Assembly: GCA_018661145.1 (NCBI GenBank)
Contig: JABJIU010000168.1
Location: 1 to 16,952 of the forward strand
From: Pseudomonadota bacterium
GTDB taxonomy: Bacteria; Pseudomonadota; Gammaproteobacteria; Arenicellales; UBA868
Direction of reading: 5' to 3'
DNA: 16,952 nucleotides
Made by a program: the position numbers and the translations under genes. The number at the start of each line of letters is the position of its first letter. Positions within the stretch are counted from its first letter, which is position 1. Shown one piece after another: positions 13,272 through 16,952 of this stretch. Under the pieces are notes generated by a model. It was not told where the DNA came from. It searched no databases and saw only the letters and a list, made by a program, of their open reading frames with translations.

Positions 13272-13302
13272 CGTTGACCGGTTATCAAATAACCGGTCAA
13301 CG
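13272..13302 (-). promoter_or_regulatory. rplL-rpoB intercistronic hairpin (RNA processing or attenuation)
   Basis: A 14-bp perfect inverted repeat, CGTTGACCGGTTAT then a 3-nt loop then ATAACCGGTCAACG, occupies the 177-nt spacer between rplL and rpoB. Beyond a small internal loop four further pairs form (13266-13269 with 13306-13309), giving an RNase III-like long stem. No T-run follows it on either strand, so it is not a classic terminator. In E. coli the same spacer has an attenuator that lowers rpoBC expression relative to rplJL and an RNase III cleavage site; position and shape suggest a similar role here. Confidence 0.7.
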
Positions 13303-13355
13303 TACTTCCATGCCGGTGAACGCCTGCCGGAAGCGACAGGTCAATTCTCCAGCGA

Positions 13356-13736
13356 TCACTTAACCTCAACAGATCCGCCTGCCTCTTCGATCTGCTTTTT
13401 GATCTCCTCAGCCTCGTCTTTGCTGACACCTTCTTTGACAGCGGCCGGAGCCGACTCGACCAGATCTTTAGCTTCCTTAAGGCCCAGACCCGTGATGGCA
13501 CGGACCGCCTTAATGACGCCAACTTTTTTATCGCCGAAAGAACTCAGCACAACATCAAATTCGGTTTGCTCCTCTGCGGCAGCTGCATCTGCACCAGCCC
13601 CGCCCGCAGCGGGTGCGGCAACTGCAACTGCTGCCGCTGCGGATACACCGAATTTTTCTTCCATGTCCTTGATTAGCTCGGACAATTCGAGAACGGACAT
13701 TTCTGCCACCGCATTCAAAACTTCTTCGCGATTCAT
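13356..13736 (-). CDS. rplL: 50S ribosomal protein L7/L12
   Basis: L7/L12 forms the mobile ribosomal stalk that recruits and stimulates the translation GTPases, including the EF-G and EF-Tu encoded nearby. The 126-aa product (121 in E. coli) has the N-terminal dimerisation helices (about 1-33), an Ala/Gly-rich flexible hinge (about 34-52) and the globular C-terminal domain with KVGVIKAVRAITGLGLKEAK. ATG at 13736 follows a strong AAGGAG at 5 nt, fitting the need for several copies per ribosome. The 50-nt gap from rplJ holds the palindrome TGAGCGCTCA (13769-13778) but no promoter. Confidence 0.98.
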   Translation of the reverse strand: MNREEVLNAVAEMSVLELSELIKDMEEKFGVSAAAAVAVAAPAAGGAGADAAAAEEQTEFDVVLSSFGDKKVGVIKAVRAITGLGLKEAKDLVESAPAAVKEGVSKDEAEEIKKQIEEAGGSVEVK

Positions 13737-13786
13737 TGGTTTCTCCTTAAATTGAGATTTTCTTACCTTGAGCGCTCAGCCGTATT

Positions 13787-14320
13787 TCACGCTGCCTGTT
13801 CACCAGGCTGACTGTCCCGGACAGCCGCCAGCGTGCGCACAAATTTCGAAGGAACTTCGTTGAGGGTCTGAACCAGTTTGGTCACTGGCGCGGCCATCGT
13901 GCCCACAAGTGTTGCGAGCAACTCCTCGCGACCGGGCAGTTTGGCCAGAGCCTGAATCGCTGGAAGATCCAACAGATCACCATTCATGGCGCCAATCGTA
14001 ATCTTCAGTTCTTCATTATCTTTAGCAAACGTTGAGACCAGTTTCGCTACCGCGACGGGATCCTCAGAAGAGGAAATCACCAGCGGTCCGGTGAAGTGAT
14101 CTGTCAGACACTCAAAAATTGAATCCGCAACAACACGGCGGGCAAGCGTGTTTTTGACCACACGCACGTCCACGCCGAGATTGCGGGCTTCGCTCCTAAG
14201 CTTGGTAATTTGCGCAACGGTGAGCCCTCGATACTCGGCCAGTACTGCGGCCTGGGCCGCAGACAGCGCCTGCGTAACCTCACTGACCACAGCCTTTTTC
14301 TGATCGATACTAAGGCTCAT
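13787..14320 (-). CDS. rplJ: 50S ribosomal protein L10
   Basis: L10 anchors the L7/L12 dimers to 23S rRNA at the stalk base. The 177-aa product (165 in E. coli) starts MSLSIDQKKAVVSEV and has the N-terminal rRNA-binding domain and a long C-terminal helix (about 140-170) on which L7/L12 dimers sit. ATG at 14320 is preceded by AAGGAG at 9 nt. With rplL it forms the L10 operon unit. The 231-nt region before it contains the L10 leader, so L10 or the L10-L12 complex most likely represses its own translation. Confidence 0.97.
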   Translation of the reverse strand: MSLSIDQKKAVVSEVTQALSAAQAAVLAEYRGLTVAQITKLRSEARNLGVDVRVVKNTLARRVVADSIFECLTDHFTGPLVISSSEDPVAVAKLVSTFAKDNEELKITIGAMNGDLLDLPAIQALAKLPGREELLATLVGTMAAPVTKLVQTLNEVPSKFVRTLAAVRDSQPGEQAA

Positions 14321-14385
14321 TTCGCACTACTCCTTGCTCGTTACACTCTGGTGTCCTGACCGGAGAAAATCCCGGATCGGGGGCA

Positions 14386-14462
14386 CCGCCTACGCAGGCC
14401 GGCTTTTGCCATTAAGCGTTTACGGTCAACTTCTCCGCTTGCGCGCCTGCGGTCTTCGACGG
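14386..14462 (-). promoter_or_regulatory. L10 leader (L10-L12 autoregulatory RNA)
   Basis: The mRNA reads CCGUC (14462-14458), GAAGAC, CGCAGGC (14451-14445), a distal arm, then GCCUGCG (14399-14393), UA, GGCGG (14390-14386). The two strands pair as a 7-bp stem and a 5-bp stem around an asymmetric GAAGAC/UA internal loop. This is the core of the known enterobacterial rplJ leader, where the E. coli sequence differs here essentially only by GACGG in place of GGCGG, which keeps the pairing. L10-L12 binds this kink-turn-like site to repress rplJL. It lies about 65 nt upstream of the rplJ start. Confidence 0.88.
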
Positions 14463-14551
14463 ACCTGCGGTTCCTCATGATCTAAAGATCAAAGACTCCG
14501 CGGCCCCTCAAAACTTGACTTCCTTAACTGACTGACTACATCCTGGCCGGC

Positions 14552-15247
14552 TTAGCCCGCAACCGATGCACGGTCGACCTTCACACCTGGTCCCATGGTA
14601 GTCGACAGGGTTAATCGCTTTAAGTACTGACCCTTAGACGCCGACGGTTTTGCTTTGTTCAGCGCGTCCAACAACGCAATGAGATTTTCCTTCAGCGCAG
14701 CCTCGTCAAAAGATGCTTTTCCGATTGGGCAATGAATCACGCCCGCCTTGTCGATACGAAACTGGACTTGCCCGGCCTTGGCATTTGTCACGGCCTTCGC
14801 CACGTCCTGCGCAACGGTTCCCACTTTGGGGTTCGGCATGAGGCCGCGGGGGCCCAGGATCTGGCCCAGTTTTCCGACAACACGCATAGTGCTCGGGGTT
14901 GCAATACACACGTCAAAGTCGATTGATCCGCCCTTGATGGTTTCGGCGAGGTCATCCAAACCTACGATATCGGCCCCAGCCGATTTTGCGGCGTCGACGT
15001 CATCGCCATCAGCAAACACTGCCACGCATACAGTCTTACCGGTTCCTTTTGGCAGGACGGTTGCGCCCCGTACACTCTGATCCGACTTCTTTGCATCAAC
15101 GCCCAGATTGATGCTGACGTCAACGGTTTCGTCGAATTTCGCCGAAGCAGACTGCTTAACCAGCTTCAGCGCATCGTCGATCGCGTAAAACTCTCCCTGG
15201 GACAGGCTTTCTGATGCCTGTCGATACCGTTTTCCCCGAATACTCAT
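14552..15247 (-). CDS. rplA: 50S ribosomal protein L1
   Basis: L1 binds the mobile L1 stalk of 23S rRNA and helps release E-site tRNA; in E. coli it also represses rplK-rplA translation. The 231-aa product (234 in E. coli) starts MSIRGKRYRQASESL and contains the conserved GTGKTVCVAVFADG and MPNPKVGTV segments. Its ATG shares one base with the rplK stop (TGATG at 15249-15245), with AGAGGG just upstream, so the two genes are translationally coupled. This coupling lets a single operator before rplK control both. Confidence 0.98.
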   Translation of the reverse strand: MSIRGKRYRQASESLSQGEFYAIDDALKLVKQSASAKFDETVDVSINLGVDAKKSDQSVRGATVLPKGTGKTVCVAVFADGDDVDAAKSAGADIVGLDDLAETIKGGSIDFDVCIATPSTMRVVGKLGQILGPRGLMPNPKVGTVAQDVAKAVTNAKAGQVQFRIDKAGVIHCPIGKASFDEAALKENLIALLDALNKAKPSASKGQYLKRLTLSTTMGPGVKVDRASVAG

Positions 15248-15678
15248 CAGACGCCCTCTGTTTCGATGCCCATACTCCGGGCACTACCGGCAATGATCTT
15301 CACTGCCTGATCTATGTCATACGCGCTCAAATCAGGCATCTTTACCTTGGCGATTTCCTCGAGCTCGGCCCGACCCACCTTTCCGACCTTATTTTTGTTG
15401 GGCTCGCCGCTGCCTTTCTCCAAGCCGGCGGCTTTTTTAAGCAGCACAGAGGCCGGAGGCGTCTTCTTGATATAAGTGAAACTCTTGTCAGAGTAGACCG
15501 TGATGACCACGGGAATAGGTAGACCCGGCTCAACATCCTGCGTATCAGCGTTAAATGCCTTGCAGAATTCCATGATATTCAGGCCATGCTGGCCAAGGGC
15601 AGGTCCTACAGGGGGGCTGGGTTTGGCGCCGCCAGCGGGCACCTGCAGCTTGATGTAAGCCTCAATTTTCTTTGCCAT
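15247..15678 (-). CDS. rplK: 50S ribosomal protein L11
   Basis: L11 binds the GTPase-associated centre of 23S rRNA with L10 and is the sensor needed for RelA activation and the thiostrepton target. The 143-aa product (142 in E. coli) has the proline-rich N-terminal segment (PSPPVGPALGQHGLN) and the C-terminal rRNA-binding domain. ATG at 15678 has GGAG 6 nt upstream. A 141-nt gap separates it from nusG; in E. coli a promoter lies there, but I see no good -35/-10 pair. It overlaps rplA by one base. Confidence 0.98.
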   Translation of the reverse strand: MAKKIEAYIKLQVPAGGAKPSPPVGPALGQHGLNIMEFCKAFNADTQDVEPGLPIPVVITVYSDKSFTYIKKTPPASVLLKKAAGLEKGSGEPNKNKVGKVGRAELEEIAKVKMPDLSAYDIDQAVKIIAGSARSMGIETEGV

Positions 15679-15690
15679 CGTTTACTCCGT

Positions 15691-15716
15691 CGGGTCCAAA
15701 CGCCGCTAGGCTCCCC
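15691..15716 (-). promoter_or_regulatory. Probable L1 translational operator before rplK
   Basis: Just upstream of the rplK ribosome binding site the mRNA reads GGGGAGCC, UAGC, GGC, GUUUGGA, CCC. It folds as GGG/CCC (15713-15715 with 15692-15694), an asymmetric internal loop GA/GUUUGGA, then GCC/GGC (15709-15711 with 15702-15704) closed by UAGC. Two short stems around an asymmetric loop, with GGGAG and UGGAC elements, resemble the L1-binding site of 23S rRNA and of L11-operon leaders. GGAG of the ribosome binding site begins 4 nt later, so bound L1 would block initiation. The assignment is by structure and position. Confidence 0.6.
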
Positions 15717-15733
15717 TGTTTATCTACGACTTT

Positions 15734-15756
15734 CGGGCGGCCAACAGATCCGCCCG
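15734..15756 (-). other. GC-rich hairpin between nusG and rplK
   Basis: CGGGCGG and CCGCCCG form a perfect 7-bp stem with a 9-nt loop (arms 15750-15756 and 15734-15740), about 60 nt after the nusG stop. AAAGTCG follows it, so it lacks the T-run of an intrinsic terminator. It may mark the boundary between the secE-nusG and rplKA transcripts as a pause or processing structure. No function can be assigned. Confidence 0.4.
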
Positions 15757-15819
15757 CCATCAACAACCGTAACCCACAACATCGGCAGTGCGTTCACGCC
15801 GCCGGCCAAGTCCTAGGGG

Positions 15820-16422
15820 CTACGCCTTCTCGACCTGGCTGAAACTCAACTCGACCGGAGTCGAGCGTCCAAAAATTGATACCGAAACTTTGAGCTTGCT
15901 CTTTTCAAAGTTCACGTCTTCCACGGTGCCGCTGAATTCCTTGAACGGTCCATCGACAACTCGTACGACTTCACCTGGAGCGAAGGTGTACTTTGGCCGC
16001 GGATGCTCGGCACCTTCCTGGACTTGCTGCAGGATGGCCTGCGCCTCCTGATTGGTAATCGGCACCGGTTTGGATCCGCTTCCACCAACAAAACCCGATA
16101 CCTTCGGTACCGACTTAACCAGGTGCCAGGCCTCATCGCCCATGATCATGTTAACCAGGACATAGCCAGGAAAAAACTTGCGTTCACTGGTCCTTTTCTG
16201 GCCGTTTCTCAGTTCCACCACCTGCTCGGTCGGGACCTCAATATCGCCAAAGTGATCTTCCATGCCGGCACGCCGGATATATTCGCGTAGCGATTCCTGG
16301 ACGTGCTTTTCAAAACCTGAATAGGCCTGGATGACGAACCACTCCATTGGCGACTCGACCGGGGTATTTTCTACCGGTGCGGCCTGCGGCGCATCCTCAT
16401 CGATTGTTACGTCACTCATCAT
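15820..16422 (-). CDS. nusG: Transcription elongation factor NusG
   Basis: NusG binds RNA polymerase through its NGN domain, suppresses pausing, and couples it to Rho or the ribosome (S10) through its KOW domain. The 200-aa product (181 in E. coli) has NGN from about residue 26 (MEWFVIQAYSGFEKHV), the RKFFPGYVLV motif, and KOW near 147-170 (FAPGEVVRVVDGPF), ending SFSQVEKA. It carries an acidic N-terminal extension of about 19 residues absent from E. coli. Met26 is a possible internal start but lacks a clear ribosome binding site; the annotated start is an ATGATG pair, also with a weak site. It follows secE by 50 nt. Confidence 0.97.
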   Translation of the reverse strand: MMSDVTIDEDAPQAAPVENTPVESPMEWFVIQAYSGFEKHVQESLREYIRRAGMEDHFGDIEVPTEQVVELRNGQKRTSERKFFPGYVLVNMIMGDEAWHLVKSVPKVSGFVGGSGSKPVPITNQEAQAILQQVQEGAEHPRPKYTFAPGEVVRVVDGPFKEFSGTVEDVNFEKSKLKVSVSIFGRSTPVELSFSQVEKA

Positions 16423-16472
16423 TTTCTGTGTCTATCGACTAGTTTTTAACCCTATATTAGAAAACGTCACGT

Positions 16473-16823
16473 TTAACCCAGCCCCAATGCGAGGTCGTAA
16501 ATCGCCCAGAATGACAGCGCATCCAGCAGCCAAATATAAATCCCGACAACCAACACCATTAATATGACAATCATGGTCGACTGCGCGGTTTCCCGCCGCG
16601 TCGGCCACACCACCTTTCGCACCTCCGTTCGGGTAGCCAGTGCAAACTGCCATACAGCCCGGCCCGGCTCCGAAGTCAACGCAATACCCGCCGCCACGAT
16701 CACGCCCGCAACGACGATCAGGGCCCGCAGCAACGCAGAGCTGTCGCCCAATATATAGAACAACGCGACTGCGCCAACGACGGCCAGCCCCGACGCCAGT
16801 AATTTCAGCTTATCCGGCAACAC
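16473..16823 (-). CDS. secE: Preprotein translocase subunit SecE
   Basis: SecE is the essential inner-membrane subunit that clamps SecY in the SecYEG protein-export channel. The 116-aa product (127 in E. coli) has three predicted transmembrane helices, as in enteric SecE: about 8-25, 32-50 and 82-102. The conserved cytoplasmic stretch TRTEVRKVVWPTRRET (64-79) precedes the last, essential helix. The start is GTG at 16823, preceded by AGAGG and GGGCGGGG. Only 28 nt separate it from the 3' end of tRNA-Trp, so it is probably co-transcribed with the tRNA. The pairing with nusG is the usual one. Confidence 0.96.
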   Translation of the reverse strand: MLPDKLKLLASGLAVVGAVALFYILGDSSALLRALIVVAGVIVAAGIALTSEPGRAVWQFALATRTEVRKVVWPTRRETAQSTMIVILMVLVVGIYIWLLDALSFWAIYDLALGLG

Positions 16824-16851
16824 TATCCCCGCCCTAACCTCTGTCCTTTAC

Positions 16852-16927
16852 TGGCAGGCCAGGAGGGAATCGAACCCCCAACCTGCGGTTTTGGAGACCG
16901 CCGCTCTGCCAATTGAGCTACTGGCCT
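16852..16927 (-). tRNA. tRNA-Trp (anticodon CCA)
   Basis: The minus strand folds into a complete 76-nt cloverleaf: acceptor AGGCCAG/CTGGCCT, D arm GCTC/GAGC, anticodon stem GCGGT/ACCGC with loop CTCCAAA (anticodon CCA, reading UGG), T arm GGGGG/CCCTC with loop TTCGATT (one G-U pair), discriminator G and an encoded CCA tail. It closely resembles E. coli tRNA-Trp. It lies between the tuf-side sequence and secE, its usual place in gammaproteobacteria. Confidence 0.97.
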
Positions 16928-16952
16928 GAATCTTTCCCGGCCCATCCGCGCC
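16897..16952. repeat. Right copy of the 56-bp terminal direct repeat
   Basis: Identical to positions 1-56. It comprises tRNA-Trp nt 1-31 plus 25 nt of upstream sequence. Because the match runs from the very first base to the very last base of the window, joining the ends at this overlap gives a circle of 16,896 bp in which tuf is followed by tRNA-Trp and secE. Confidence 0.95.

Noticed and set aside
14478..14491. Inverted repeat tgatctaaagatca upstream of the L10 leader, considered as an operator or rplJ promoter element.
   Set aside because: The arms are only 6 bp, there is no acceptable -35/-10 pair at correct spacing, and no known factor matches. It could be chance.
15679..15819. Search for an rplK promoter in the nusG-rplK gap, where E. 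coli has one (TAGATA near the L1 operator was the best -10).
   Set aside because: The hexamer 17 bp upstream of TAGATA is ATCTGT, a poor -35, so I do not call a promoter.

Overview
The window is a stretch of core bacterial chromosome carrying the secE-nusG-rplKAJL-rpoBC-rpsL-rpsG-fusA-tuf supercluster, every gene on the minus strand. Protein sequences (EF-Tu, EF-G, the beta and beta' subunits, NusG, S12), the gene order, a CCA-encoding tRNA-Trp next to secE, and an rplJ leader nearly identical in its core to that of E. coli point to a gammaproteobacterium. I cannot name the order. There are no phage, plasmid, transposon, CRISPR, toxin-antitoxin or defence genes.

In transcription order (right to left): tRNA-Trp (16852-16927), secE, nusG, rplK, rplA, rplJ, rplL, rpoB, rpoC, then the str operon rpsL, rpsG, fusA, tuf, and finally the first 31 nt of a tRNA-Trp again at the left edge. 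Recognisable control elements are: a consensus sigma70-type promoter with a GC-rich discriminator before rpsL (4767-4795); the L10 autoregulatory leader before rplJ (14386-14462); a probable L1 operator abutting the rplK ribosome binding site (15691-15716); and a 14-bp perfect hairpin between rplL and rpoB (13272-13302), where enterics have an attenuator and RNase III site. The only non-coding stretch above 300 nt is the unusually long, hairpin-rich rpsL-rpsG spacer (3974-4314).

Functionally this is the expression core of the cell: transcription (RpoB, RpoC, NusG), the ribosomal stalk (L11, L1, L10, L7/L12), the decoding and head proteins S12 and S7, the two elongation GTPases and the SecE translocon subunit, tied together by feedback of ribosomal proteins on their own mRNAs.

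The most important observation concerns the window as a whole. Its first 56 and last 56 bases are identical, so it closes on itself as a circle of 16,896 bp. The tuf gene has the upstream neighbour of tufA (fusA) but the downstream neighbour of tufB (tRNA-Trp, secE). The simplest reading is that two near-identical tuf genes flanking this cluster were collapsed by an assembler into one, producing a false circle. A real tufA x tufB recombination circle or tandem duplication would give the same sequence and cannot be excluded from sequence alone. I found no convincing novel system; the remaining points of interest are an S12 substitution at the streptomycin-related loop, an rpsL start without a Shine-Dalgarno sequence, and the rpsL-rpsG spacer.
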